The notes below the pieces were generated by a model, which saw only the letters and a program-made list of their open reading frames with translations, made no database searches and had not been told where the DNA came from. Shown piece by piece: positions 53,748-63,984 of a stretch of DNA of 64,000 bases. The DNA comes from Gammaproteobacteria bacterium (GTDB lineage: Bacteria; Pseudomonadota; Gammaproteobacteria; Competibacterales; Competibacteraceae), in contig JACKMZ010000003.1 in the NCBI GenBank assembly GCA_024235135.1, positions 186,001 to 250,000 on the forward strand, in the 5' to 3' direction. How positions within the stretch are numbered: position 1 is the first letter of the stretch; every line of letters starts with the position of its first letter. The position numbers and the translations under genes are program-made.

Positions 53748-55234
53748 CACATCGTGTAATTTCCGAATCCTCGGAGTGGACTTTCCCGCTGCTTGAGCGT
53801 TATGAAAAGATTATTGGCGGCATCGCTGCCGATTACGGTTTAGACACCTACGCCAATCAGATCGAAATCATCACCGCCGAGCAAATGATGGATGCCTATT
53901 CCTCGGTCGGTATGCCGATTGGGTACAACCATTGGTCTTATGGCAAGCAGTTTTTACAGGTTGAACAGAACTATAAGCGTGGCCAAATGGGTTTGGCCTA
54001 CGAGATCGTCATCAACTCCGATCCCTGCATCGCCTATCTGATGGAAGAGAACACCACAGCCATGCAAGCTCTGGTGATCGCTCACGCGAGCTACGGGCAC
54101 AACTCTTTTTTCAAAGGGAATTACCTGTTCCGTACCTGGACCAGCGCAGACGCGATCATCGATTACCTGGTGTTCGCACGCAATTACGTAGCCGAGTGCG
54201 AAGAACGCTATGGCCAGGAAGCTGTAGAATTGCTGATGGATTCCTGTCACGCCTTGATGAATTATGGCGTGGACCGCTATAAACGGCCCTCGCCGCTATC
54301 CATTGATGAGGAGCAGCGCCGGCAGCGGGAACGCGAGGAGTATCTGCAGTTCCAGATCAATGATCTGTGGCGCACCGTACCCACCAAAGACAATCCCCCG
54401 ACCCTGGAATCCCAGCGCCGATTCCCCACCGAGCCGCAGGAAAATCTGCTGTATTTCATCGAGAAGAACGCTCCGTTATTGGAACCTTGGCAACGAGAGA
54501 TCGTGCGCATCGTGCGCAAGTTGGCGCAATATTTCTATCCTCAGCGTCAGACTCAAGTCATGAACGAGGGTTGGGCCACGTTCTGGCACTATACCCTGCT
54601 CAACGAACTGTACGATCAAGGCTACGTCACGGACGGTTTCATGATCGAGTTCCTGCAATCTCATACCAGCGTCGTCTTCCAGCCGACATTCGACAGTCCC
54701 TATTATTCGGGTATCAATCCTTACGCGCTCGGCTTCTCCATGATGAGCGACATCCGCCGCATCTGCGAACACCCGGATAACGAAGACCGCTATTGGTTTC
54801 CCGATATGGCGGGTAGTGACTGGAAGCAGACTCTCGATTTCGCGATGCGCAATTTCAAGGACGAAAGCTTCATCGCCCAGTTCTTGTCACCCAAAGTGAT
54901 TCGCGATTTCAAACTGTTCACGGTCTTGGACGATGACACCGACGAAAAGCTGGAAATCTCGGCTATTCACGACGAAAGCGGCTATCGGAAAGTCCGTCAA
55001 GCCTTGGCGGATCAGTACAATCTAGGTAGTCGGGAGCCCAATATCCAGGTCTACAACGTGGATTACCGTGGTGATCGCTCACTCACCCTGCAACATGCGA
55101 TTTATAACCGCAAACCGCTGAGCGACAGCGCCTCCGAAGTGCTCAAACACTTGCACCGTCTGTGGGGTTTCACCGTGCGACTGGAAACCCTGGACGAACA
55201 GGGTCACCGGGAACTGGTGGCGGAGTGCCCATAG
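53744..55234 (+). CDS. spoVR: SpoVR/YcgB family protein
   Basis: 496 residues from the ATG at 53744, which overlaps the yeaH stop. Longer in-frame starts run through yeaH. The conserved SpoVR pattern MTHRVISESSEWTFPLLERY, NHWSYGKQF and NEGWATFWHYTLLNELYD identifies the family, whose B. subtilis member acts in spore cortex formation. In gammaproteobacteria the gene goes with prkA and yeaH. HExxH-like metal residues are not obvious, but GWATFWHY is a conserved core. Confidence 0.92.
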   Translation: MTHRVISESSEWTFPLLERYEKIIGGIAADYGLDTYANQIEIITAEQMMDAYSSVGMPIGYNHWSYGKQFLQVEQNYKRGQMGLAYEIVINSDPCIAYLMEENTTAMQALVIAHASYGHNSFFKGNYLFRTWTSADAIIDYLVFARNYVAECEERYGQEAVELLMDSCHALMNYGVDRYKRPSPLSIDEEQRRQREREEYLQFQINDLWRTVPTKDNPPTLESQRRFPTEPQENLLYFIEKNAPLLEPWQREIVRIVRKLAQYFYPQRQTQVMNEGWATFWHYTLLNELYDQGYVTDGFMIEFLQSHTSVVFQPTFDSPYYSGINPYALGFSMMSDIRRICEHPDNEDRYWFPDMAGSDWKQTLDFAMRNFKDESFIAQFLSPKVIRDFKLFTVLDDDTDEKLEISAIHDESGYRKVRQALADQYNLGSREPNIQVYNVDYRGDRSLTLQHAIYNRKPLSDSASEVLKHLHRLWGFTVRLETLDEQGHRELVAECP

Positions 55235-55412
55235 CCCAAGTACGCTCGGACAAATCCTCCTAGCGGATTCGCAATTACGTCCAGCGGCATGGATAAGGGC
55301 ACAGGGGTGGGGTGTCCGCTAATTATCAGGGACCAACCAGGCGCGCTCCGGGCCACTTTCCGGATGACCCTTTATCGCGCCAGGTTGTGGATCAGCCGCA
55401 GACGAGCAAACG

Positions 55413-55883
55413 CTAACGTCTGACGAATGGCGCCAGCGTAGAACCTATGGCAGCCAGATCCGGTATTATCGCCGCCTGCTGGTTAAGCAACACCCAAGCC
55501 CTGACGCCGAAACCCGGCTCGTGTTTTTCCAACAGTTCCAACGGCATGTCGCCCAGCTCTATTTGTGATCGCTCCAAGTTGAGCAAGCGTGGCGCATCCA
55601 AGCCAAGCAAGCCCAGGTACGGGATCGCCTGATCGTTGGTCAACGCATTGACCATCACTATCCGGTTATGCGCATCAATGCCTGGACCGGCCTCATAGAC
55701 CATGTATCCCAGATCCACCAAGGGAACATTGAGCGCTCGCCACAACATGGAGCCCACGACCCAGCCCGGCGCACCATCAAGTGTGAGCGGCGTGGCGAAA
55801 GGTAAGACTTCGATCATGGAACTGCCAGGCAGGAGAGCCTGACCACCCCGGATGGGGATTACAAAGCTGCGTAGGTTTTGCAC
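55413..55883 (-). CDS. CheW-domain protein, ChpC-like
   Basis: 156 residues, one CheW domain: MQNLRSFVIPIRGGQALLPGSSMIEVLPF, WVVGSMLWRALNVPLVDLG and AWVLLNQQAAIIPDLAAIG. It lies 44 bp downstream of the ChpA gene on the same strand, like ChpC of the Pseudomonas Pil-Chp system. It would couple further receptors to the ChpA kinase. Confidence 0.85.
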   Translation of the reverse strand: MQNLRSFVIPIRGGQALLPGSSMIEVLPFATPLTLDGAPGWVVGSMLWRALNVPLVDLGYMVYEAGPGIDAHNRIVMVNALTNDQAIPYLGLLGLDAPRLLNLERSQIELGDMPLELLEKHEPGFGVRAWVLLNQQAAIIPDLAAIGSTLAPFVRR

Positions 55884-55927
55884 GGTTAGTTTTCAGATTG
55901 CCGAGGAATCTCAGAACCTTATTTCGT

Positions 55928-58900
55928 TTAGCTGATCGTGGCAGGCGAAATGCTCAAGTCAGGCTGTCGCTGACCACCGAGGATTCGACCGATCGACTGC
56001 ATCATTTGCTCTTCCTGGTACGGCTTGGTCAGATAGTCGTTCACACCCAACTTAGCGGCGCGCGCCCGGTGTTTCTCACCTCCTCGGGAAGTCACCATGA
56101 TGATCGGCACCTTTTGTAAATGCGCCTGGTTGCGCATGTGAGCCGTCACCTCGAAGCCGTCCATGCGCGGCATTTCGATATCCATGATAACCAAGTCGGG
56201 TACGGATTCCTCCAACTTGGCCAGGGCATCCATACCGTCCTTCGCGGTTATCACATTCATGTTGTGACGCTCCAAGAATCGTGCCGTGACCTTGCGCATG
56301 GTAATCGAGTCATCGACAACCAGAACCTCAATTCGCTCGCGCCGCACCGCTTCCTCTTCCCGTGCGGTACTCAGCACCTTGGCTTCCGCCTGACGTTGCG
56401 ACTGGCTCGTCAAGTTGCGCACCAAGGCGGCCAGTTCCAAAACCACCACCACGCGCCCATCGCCCAGGACAGTGGCGCCGGAAATTCCCTTGATCGACTG
56501 GAACTGTGGCCCCACGGGCTTGACGATAATTTCCTGATTACCTAATACGGCATCCACCTGCATCGCGGCACTGGCTTCGGCGCTGTGGAACAGTAGCAGG
56601 GGCGGGCGCTTATCCAGCGCTTTGTCGAAAGAAACCGCCGAGTTGCTAGCCCCGAATAATATCCCCAGATTGTGCACCGGGAAGCGGTGTTCACCGTAAC
56701 GATGCTCCACAACTTCACCGGACAGATACGCCTTGAATATTTCTTCATCCAGACGGGCTACGGAACTGATGCTCAGCAGAGGCACAGCATAGGTATCGTC
56801 GCCAACCTTCACCAGCAGCGCTTGTGTCACCGCCAGTGAATAGGGCAGGCGAATCATAAAATCAGCGCCACGGCCCTGTTCCGAATGAATCAGCAAGGCG
56901 CCGCGCATGGCCTTGATGGCGGTATTGAGCACGTCCATGCCAACGCCACGTCCCGAAATCTGAGAAACTTGGGTGGCGGTGGAAAAGCCTGGCCGTAACA
57001 ACAAGGCGATAAGGTCATCCTCACTGGCTTCCTGCCCAGGCTTCAATAACCCTTGAGACTCGCCCTTGGCACGAATCGCAGCGAAATTAAGACCCGCCCC
57101 GTCATCCTTGAGATTCAACACCAATTCGGAACCCTCGCGACGGATGGCTAGAATGATGTTGCCTTTTTCGTTCTTACCAATGGCCCTGCGTTGTTCCGGC
57201 CCCTCGATACCATGCGAGATGGAATTACGCAACATGTGCTCCAGCGGAGCGATCATGTTGTCCAGCACGGTCCGGTCAACTTCGGCTTCCGAACCCTCGA
57301 ATACCAATTCGGCTTTCTTACCCAACTCCTGGGCTACTTGGCGAACCACGCGGCGCAAACGCGGCGCGATGCTGATGAAGCGCACCATGCGCGTGCGCAT
57401 CAATCCCTGTCGTACTTCCTTATTGACCTTGGCCTGTTGATCCAGCAGGAAGCTCATTTCCTGCGCCTGATCATCCAGAGCCGTCTGAATGTTGGCCAAG
57501 TCATCGACAATTTCAATCAGCGAACGCGATAATTGCTGCAGTTCGGAAAACCGATCCAGTTCCAGCGGGTCGAAGTCTTCCGCCGTATTTTTCCCTTCCT
57601 CGTAACGGAACAGAATCTGCGCTTCGGTTTCAATTTCCAGCCGACGAAGTTGCTGGCGTAACCGGTGCACGGTTTGCTCAAGCTCGGAAATGTTGAAACG
57701 GAGCCCACTCACACCCTGATCGATACGAGCGCGGTATATGCTGCTCTCGCCCATCTCGTTGACCAGCTTGTTCAACAGCGAAGCACTGACACGTATGCTG
57801 TCTTCGCTAGCCGGTGCTTCCGGCTTTCCAGCGGCCGCCGGTTTCGGTGTCGTGGTTGCGGCCGGACTGGGAGCCGTAACCGCGTGGGGCAATTCGCCGG
57901 CCAAGTAGCCCCGCAATTCGTCGACAAGCTCTCCCGCCGGGGTCAGAATCACACCACTCCTCACCTGCCCCATCAAAGAATGCAAGCCATCCAAAGCACG
58001 CTGCAATACCTCGATCACCTCGGGCTCAGGGTGCAGATTGTCCTTTCCTATGGCATCCAATACCGACTCCATGGCGTGGGCCAGATCACCGATCGCCACG
58101 AACCCCGTCATGCGGGCACTGCCCTTGAGGGTATGCATCTCTCGACGCAAGTCATTCAACAGCTCCATGTTGCCGAGGTCGGCACTCCAGCGATGGAGGG
58201 TCACATCGCCGCTATCCAATAATTCGCTTGCTTCATGGTGGAATGCCGCCACCAGTTCCTGATCGAGTTCGGTCAACTCACGGTCGACACTTGGCGTCGC
58301 GCCAGCGGTGAGTAATTCCTCAACAGGCGTTTGAACGCCAAACTCGGCTTGTTCTTCCGCGGCCTCTTCGGGGGTTTCCTCGGGTGCCGCCAACGGCTTA
58401 CCCTGAACCGGCGTTTCGCCGACCAGGTTTCTCAATTCGAGGACTAAATCTTCGGCTTGTCCGGGCTGATCGTGGTGGCGTATGACAGCCACCATGTTGT
58501 TGAGCCGATCCAGGCCACGCTGCAAAATCTCGACCAGCGGCGTGGTATCTTGCGGCGTTTCAGCCGACAGAACGTTCAGAACCGATTCCATGGCGTGGGC
58601 CAGATCGCCGACCGTCATGAATCCAGTCATGCGCGAACTGCCTTTGAGGGTGTGCATCTCACGACGCAACTCGTTCAACAAGGCCGCATTGGCTTGGTCG
58701 ACACGCCAGCTTTCCAGAATAGTGTCGCTGGTATCCAGTATTTCCGTCGCTTCCTGAACAAATATCTCCACCAGTTCCGGGTCCACTTCACCCGCGGATG
58801 TCTCCGCCGATTTGGCAAACTCAGGTTCCGGGACCAGCAGCGGTTCTGGCTCGTTAACCTCGGCGGCGGGTTGTAGCTCGACGACAGGCGTGGGTTCGAA

Positions 58901-61234
58901 TATACCCTCGACCGGCTCATTGACGGGATGCTCATCCTCGGTGCCGGCTGTTGTTTCAACCGCCGCATCGGCTGCCGCTTCCTCCTCCTCTTCGGGGATT
59001 TCGCCGCGCATCAAAGCCTCCGCCCGCGCGACGAGCACGTTCAGACCCTGACGGACGGCATCGTCTTCGGGTGTCCCATCGAATAGCGGCTGCAAAGCGA
59101 TCTGAGCGGCATCCACCGCTTTCACGATCGCCAGCGACGGCTGTAACTCACCATCGCGGATATGGTTCAGTAATTGTTCGAAACTCCAGGCAAACTCACC
59201 GATGGTCGTCAACCCGACCATTCTCCCACTGCCTTTCAGGGTGTGAAAGGCGCGCCGGATGGAGAGCATGGCCTCCATATCCTGCAGATCCTGGCGCCAG
59301 ACGACCAGTTGTCCACGTATTTCTTCCAGTACTTCCCGCGCTTCTTCGAAAAAGACTTCCACGAATTCGGGATCGATATCCATTGTTGTCGCCGAGGATG
59401 CTGTTTCAACTATTGGAGGAGTGGCCTCCACACGGGTCGTTTGCTGTGGGACCGCTGGGGTTTGCCCGGCATGGCGGGTGGCCTCGTCAGGTGGGTTCGT
59501 CGAACCGACATCTTCACTCTGCGCCAAAAGCGTTTCCTCTTCAAAACTGAGGTTCAACGGCATACCGACCAAACCTTCCAACAACACCACCTGGCGTTCG
59601 ACATAATCGAGAATGCCCGGATCCAGGTTGGCCTCGCCATCCATCAAGCGCAAATAATATTCTAAAGTGGCCACCAGCTCCGAAAATGCGTCCATGACCA
59701 GCGATTGATCTTCCACCTTCCCGCTGGCCAGGGTGCGCATCACCTTTTCCGATCGGGCGCACAGGAACACTGCCCGAGGATGATCCAACAAACTCAGCAC
59801 AGCAGCCACTTCATGCAGCATGACCGCCACCGAACGCCAGCCCGATGCTTCTTCTGGACCACCGAAGTTCCCATGGGCCAGCGCCCTAGCCTGGGCCAGG
59901 ATATCGATCAATTCCCTGATCATGACCTTCAAGGCCCATTGATACTGGCAACCGAGCAGTTTCGCCTGGACTTCCTCTCCGGCTAGCAGCCCCATCATCT
60001 CCTGATTGGTGGCGAATTCCCCCACCCCGTTCAAGCAACCCTCCGCCAGCACCACCGCGTTAACAAATGGGGCGATGGCTTCCGAGTTGGCCGCGCCGCC
60101 AATGATCAATCCGTTTTGCAAAATTTCTCGTTGCCGTTCCAGCAGTTCTGCCGGTATATCCATATTCAATACCTGCAACACACTGGTGATCGCATGGAGT
60201 TGCGCGCTCACTTCCGAGAGCAACTGTTCTGTCGGCGATACACCGTCTTGTATGACGGTTGTAATCGTTTCCTTGACCCGAATGAACCTTTCTCTGAGTA
60301 AATCGGCGATGTGTAGCAGCGTTTCCACATCGGGCAGTCCCGTGGCCCGCAACATGGTGCGCGAGGCCGGCGTCAGTTCAGCCTGGGGAGGATTGTAATC
60401 GGTGCGGTTCTTGAGGCGTTCCAGACCACTCTGGCAACTCGCCAGATGGTTGATAAACCGCTGCCCGAGGGCTCTTAAGGATTCCGGATCGGCAAACAAT
60501 TGACCGTCATCAATCAGATGCTTGAGCCGCACATCCACGTCCCGCAGAAGAATGGCGACCGTTTGATCCAGCGCTATGGCGCCATTTTCAACTTCCCGCA
60601 CCAAACATTCCGCAAGCCACCAAAACCGATAGGATCGCTCGTCAGGCGCGGCGGTTTTCAGTTCAGCCAAAAGTTGGACGATATGAGACAAGCTCTCGTC
60701 GGCCGCGTTACCACGCAGCAGATTCAAAAGCGCCTCTTGCAAGACTGGACGCAGCCGGGCCGCCAGTTCGGAAGTGCTTACGGGTGAATTCGCCGTACCC
60801 CCGGTTCCGGGAAAATCGGTGACCCGAATCCGATGTCCTGCAGCGAGTGGCAAACCCCGCAATTCCCGAATTTGATTGATCAGGGGTAACAAATCGAACG
60901 GTTGTTGTCGTTGCCCCCGTCGCAACCACTCCAGATACTGCTCGGTCTCCACGGCGGCCCGCAATAACGCGTCGCGGCCAGCCTCCGGGTCCGAAATAGC
61001 CGCGCGCCCCAGTTCCCCCGCCAGACCTTCCATTTCATCGGCTAAGGCGGCGCCGTCCTCGCAGCCCATACGCAAAAATCCATATTGTACCGGCACGATG
61101 CTGGCAGCCACGGCAGCAAATGCCTTGGACTCGCCGGGTCCAACGAGAAGAGACTCCAATTCGGCTTGCATCCGCCGCACCAGTAACTCGACTTCCTCCC
61201 TGATTTGCGGATCGTCCACCCGATGGCTGCTCAT
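55928..61234 (-). CDS. chpA: ChpA/PilL-type hybrid chemosensory kinase
   Basis: 1,768 residues. Three canonical Hpt domains are visible with phospho-His at about 664 (FHTLKGSGRM), 861 (MHTLKGSSRM) and 1034 (MHTLKGSARM). A diverged helical N-terminal region of about 600 residues precedes them. The CheA dimerisation and ATPase core (about 1160-1470) contains EHMLRNSISHGIEGPE. A CheW domain (about 1480-1610) and a receiver domain (about 1640-1755) with VIMDIEMPRMDG follow. It controls type IV pilus motility and surface sensing with PilJ and the PilI/ChpC couplers. Hpt2 and Hpt3 are nearly identical, even at the DNA level, suggesting duplication. Confidence 0.92.
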   Translation of the reverse strand: MSSHRVDDPQIREEVELLVRRMQAELESLLVGPGESKAFAAVAASIVPVQYGFLRMGCEDGAALADEMEGLAGELGRAAISDPEAGRDALLRAAVETEQYLEWLRRGQRQQPFDLLPLINQIRELRGLPLAAGHRIRVTDFPGTGGTANSPVSTSELAARLRPVLQEALLNLLRGNAADESLSHIVQLLAELKTAAPDERSYRFWWLAECLVREVENGAIALDQTVAILLRDVDVRLKHLIDDGQLFADPESLRALGQRFINHLASCQSGLERLKNRTDYNPPQAELTPASRTMLRATGLPDVETLLHIADLLRERFIRVKETITTVIQDGVSPTEQLLSEVSAQLHAITSVLQVLNMDIPAELLERQREILQNGLIIGGAANSEAIAPFVNAVVLAEGCLNGVGEFATNQEMMGLLAGEEVQAKLLGCQYQWALKVMIRELIDILAQARALAHGNFGGPEEASGWRSVAVMLHEVAAVLSLLDHPRAVFLCARSEKVMRTLASGKVEDQSLVMDAFSELVATLEYYLRLMDGEANLDPGILDYVERQVVLLEGLVGMPLNLSFEEETLLAQSEDVGSTNPPDEATRHAGQTPAVPQQTTRVEATPPIVETASSATTMDIDPEFVEVFFEEAREVLEEIRGQLVVWRQDLQDMEAMLSIRRAFHTLKGSGRMVGLTTIGEFAWSFEQLLNHIRDGELQPSLAIVKAVDAAQIALQPLFDGTPEDDAVRQGLNVLVARAEALMRGEIPEEEEEAAADAAVETTAGTEDEHPVNEPVEGIFEPTPVVELQPAAEVNEPEPLLVPEPEFAKSAETSAGEVDPELVEIFVQEATEILDTSDTILESWRVDQANAALLNELRREMHTLKGSSRMTGFMTVGDLAHAMESVLNVLSAETPQDTTPLVEILQRGLDRLNNMVAVIRHHDQPGQAEDLVLELRNLVGETPVQGKPLAAPEETPEEAAEEQAEFGVQTPVEELLTAGATPSVDRELTELDQELVAAFHHEASELLDSGDVTLHRWSADLGNMELLNDLRREMHTLKGSARMTGFVAIGDLAHAMESVLDAIGKDNLHPEPEVIEVLQRALDGLHSLMGQVRSGVILTPAGELVDELRGYLAGELPHAVTAPSPAATTTPKPAAAGKPEAPASEDSIRVSASLLNKLVNEMGESSIYRARIDQGVSGLRFNISELEQTVHRLRQQLRRLEIETEAQILFRYEEGKNTAEDFDPLELDRFSELQQLSRSLIEIVDDLANIQTALDDQAQEMSFLLDQQAKVNKEVRQGLMRTRMVRFISIAPRLRRVVRQVAQELGKKAELVFEGSEAEVDRTVLDNMIAPLEHMLRNSISHGIEGPEQRRAIGKNEKGNIILAIRREGSELVLNLKDDGAGLNFAAIRAKGESQGLLKPGQEASEDDLIALLLRPGFSTATQVSQISGRGVGMDVLNTAIKAMRGALLIHSEQGRGADFMIRLPYSLAVTQALLVKVGDDTYAVPLLSISSVARLDEEIFKAYLSGEVVEHRYGEHRFPVHNLGILFGASNSAVSFDKALDKRPPLLLFHSAEASAAMQVDAVLGNQEIIVKPVGPQFQSIKGISGATVLGDGRVVVVLELAALVRNLTSQSQRQAEAKVLSTAREEEAVRRERIEVLVVDDSITMRKVTARFLERHNMNVITAKDGMDALAKLEESVPDLVIMDIEMPRMDGFEVTAHMRNQAHLQKVPIIMVTSRGGEKHRARAAKLGVNDYLTKPYQEEQMMQSIGRILGGQRQPDLSISPATIS

Positions 61235-61291
61235 GTCGTTACTCCACGGGGCCGCCTGACGCTACCCGAGAGGCAGCGCCGAGCCCTGCCC

Positions 61292-63376
61292 TCAAGCATC
61301 TCCGGTGGCAGCTTGCTCGGGCAGGCGAAAGCCCGCTACCGATTGCTGCAACTCCTGAGCTAATTGATTGAGCTTGCCGATCGACGAAGCGGTGGCCACA
61401 CTGCTTTCGGAGGTCTGCGCGGTGATTTCGTTGATGGACGTCATGGCTGTCGATACCCGCGCGGTCATATCGGTCACCTGGCTGGCGGCCTTGGAGACAT
61501 CGTTGATCAGCACGGCCAGGCGGGACGACACACTCTCGATTTTCTCCAGAGCCTCGCCCGCTTTCTCCGCGAGATCGGCTCCATTGACGACTTCCGTCGT
61601 GCTTTTCTCCATGGAAATAATGGCTTCGTTCGTATCGGCTTGAATGGTCTTCACCAGAGTCTCGATACGCTTGGTCGCGTTCCCGGAACGTTCGGCAAGA
61701 CGTTGCACCTCATCGGCGACCACGCCGAATCCACGCCCGGCCTCGCCGGCGGAGGAGGCCTGAATCGCGGCATTCAGGGCCAGAATATTGGTCTGATCGG
61801 AAATATCGTTGATCAATGCGACGATGTCGCCGATTTCCTGCGAGCTTTCTCCCAACCGTTTGATACGTTTAGAGGTTTCCTGAATATGCTCGCGGATGAC
61901 GTCCATACCCTGGATGGTACGCCGCACCCGTTCTCCACCTTCATGGGCGATGGCCACGGATTTGTCCGCTTCTTCCGAGGAGGAGGCCGTCTTTCCCGAG
62001 ACTTCGCTCATCGAATTGGCCATCTGCATCACCGTTGAACTCACCGATTCGATCTGCCGGGCTTGCACCTCGCTGGCTCGGGCCAGTCGATCGGCCACCG
62101 AGCGGGTTTCTTGCGCCGCCGAGGCCATGAGTTCGGAGGTATAGTTAATCGTCGATACCAGATCCCGCAACGCTTCGATGGCATAGTTGACCGAATCCGC
62201 GATGGCTCCCGTGATGTCCTCGGTGACCGTAGCCTGAACGGTCAGATCCCCTTCGGCCAGATCACCCAATTCGTCCAACAAACGCAAAATGGCGTCCTGA
62301 TTTCGACGATTCTGGTCTTCCGTTTCCCGCTTGCGCAACTCACTTTCCCACAAACGCATCTTGGTGTCCCGGTTGGTTTGCAACACCGATAAAGCCAACA
62401 GGATCAACGCCAACGCGCCAAGACCATACCCAACTTTCTGATCGATGGGCAGGCCCAGAATCTTAGGCCCGCCGACCGCACCAGCCCCGTAGCGTTCGCC
62501 CAGAGTCGCGCTAGCCTGTATGAGCGCCGGGCTTTGTTCGGCGATGCTCGCAGCGGCCTTTTGGGCTTGGAACAACTCAGGGGCCTGCGTCAGTATTTGA
62601 GCGGCCTGTTCCTGTATCGACTGGAATAATTGGCGCAGTTCCGACACCTCACCCATGATGGCGCTGTCGGTCACCCGTTCAACCCCCAGCCGGGAATTGC
62701 CCGAAGCCATCCCCTGCAAAACACCCGCAAAGGTCTTTACATCACGATCAAAGGCATCCAGATCCTCCGCCGCACTGACCCCGTCACTCAGCAGCTGGCT
62801 CAGGTAATAATCCACACGTTGCGCCAACAGCGATTGGTTGGCGGCACGATAGACTTGGGTCGCGGAGGCTCCGCTCCGGGCCAGTTTATCGGCGATGCTC
62901 GCGGTGGTGTTGATCAGTTGAGGCATCAACCCTTCGAGCAAGAGCACAAGATTCTTGATACCCAACACGGCGCCACGCTTTTGCAGGATCGTCTCCACAT
63001 TGGCGCGTACAGGCTGCCACTGTTGATCGACTGCTTCCACCGCTGGCAACAGCGTGGAAGGTAAGGCCGCCAAGCCACCGCCCCCCCCGGCACGCTGCAT
63101 TTTTATCAAGTCATCGAAACGGTCGCGAGTTTTCTCCAATTCGACGAAGGCTTGCTCATTGCCTCGTGAGGCTTCATCGGCCTGCAAAACCACTGCGCGC
63201 GATAACAGACCTTGTTCAATGAGCAGCCGCCCCTGGGCTCCTCCTAACTGTCCCTGACGCCCCAACACCAGCATACTCACGACCATCAGGATGATCACAA
63301 GGACCAGACAAGCGATCAATAATGCATACTTCAGGGAGCCACCCCGTGTCGATGATTCACTGGGGGATTCACGCAT
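61292..63376 (-). CDS. pilJ: PilJ-type methyl-accepting chemotaxis protein
   Basis: 694 residues. It has a short cytoplasmic start, a first membrane helix (about 15-37), a large periplasmic helical sensor (about 38-310), a second helix (about 315-335), a HAMP-like linker and a signalling domain (about 395-680) with the hairpin tip DISDQTNILALNAAIQAS. It would sense pilus or surface signals for the ChpA kinase. It is 57 bp upstream of chpA, in the order pilI-pilJ-chpA. Confidence 0.9.
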   Translation of the reverse strand: MRESPSESSTRGGSLKYALLIACLVLVIILMVVSMLVLGRQGQLGGAQGRLLIEQGLLSRAVVLQADEASRGNEQAFVELEKTRDRFDDLIKMQRAGGGGGLAALPSTLLPAVEAVDQQWQPVRANVETILQKRGAVLGIKNLVLLLEGLMPQLINTTASIADKLARSGASATQVYRAANQSLLAQRVDYYLSQLLSDGVSAAEDLDAFDRDVKTFAGVLQGMASGNSRLGVERVTDSAIMGEVSELRQLFQSIQEQAAQILTQAPELFQAQKAAASIAEQSPALIQASATLGERYGAGAVGGPKILGLPIDQKVGYGLGALALILLALSVLQTNRDTKMRLWESELRKRETEDQNRRNQDAILRLLDELGDLAEGDLTVQATVTEDITGAIADSVNYAIEALRDLVSTINYTSELMASAAQETRSVADRLARASEVQARQIESVSSTVMQMANSMSEVSGKTASSSEEADKSVAIAHEGGERVRRTIQGMDVIREHIQETSKRIKRLGESSQEIGDIVALINDISDQTNILALNAAIQASSAGEAGRGFGVVADEVQRLAERSGNATKRIETLVKTIQADTNEAIISMEKSTTEVVNGADLAEKAGEALEKIESVSSRLAVLINDVSKAASQVTDMTARVSTAMTSINEITAQTSESSVATASSIGKLNQLAQELQQSVAGFRLPEQAATGDA

Positions 63377-63438
63377 CTAATTGTCTCCTCAGCCATTTAT
63401 TCCGTATTGTATCCCTTGTGGCAACCGGGTTGCCCGAA

Positions 63439-63984
63439 TCAAGCGATCGCATCGAGAAATTGGGGTTCATTAAGCAGGTGATTGACTTCGAATACCCACC
63501 AAAACTGATTGTCACTTTCAAACCCCTCTATGACATAGGGGTTCAATCCCGGATCCACGCTTGTCCCAGGGGGAGCGGCCGCGAGTCGACTGGAATGGCG
63601 CATGCCGATAACGTCTTGCACCAACAGGCCATATTCCCATTCCCCGGAACGCACGACGACCAAGCGACTGTTGGGCGTCAACTGGCTAATTCCCCCCCCC
63701 AAGAACTGAGGTAAATCGACCACCGACAGTATGGTGCCCCGCAAGTTGGCAATACCTAGCAACCAGGATTTCACACCGGGGACTCGGGTAATACGAGGAA
63801 CAGGAACGATCTCAGCCACGAATTCCATGGGAAGCATGAGATTCCATGAACCCACACGTACCGCCAAGCGTCCAGCGCCTACCGCCGATTGCGCGGACTG
63901 CGCGGTACTCGCAACCGCTTCATGGTTACGTTTGTCAATTTCCAACAAAACATCAAAAGGATGCAAGGAAGCCGATTGTGTCAT
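63439..63984 (-). CDS. pilI: PilI, CheW-like coupling protein
   Basis: 181 residues. The CheW fold is seen in VGSWNLMLPMEFVAEIVPVPRI and GVKSWLLGIANLRGTILSVVDL. It has no catalytic residues. It couples PilJ to ChpA and is the first gene of the cluster in the window. PilG and PilH response regulators are expected just beyond the right end. Confidence 0.88.
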   Translation of the reverse strand: MTQSASLHPFDVLLEIDKRNHEAVASTAQSAQSAVGAGRLAVRVGSWNLMLPMEFVAEIVPVPRITRVPGVKSWLLGIANLRGTILSVVDLPQFLGGGISQLTPNSRLVVVRSGEWEYGLLVQDVIGMRHSSRLAAAPPGTSVDPGLNPYVIEGFESDNQFWWVFEVNHLLNEPQFLDAIA

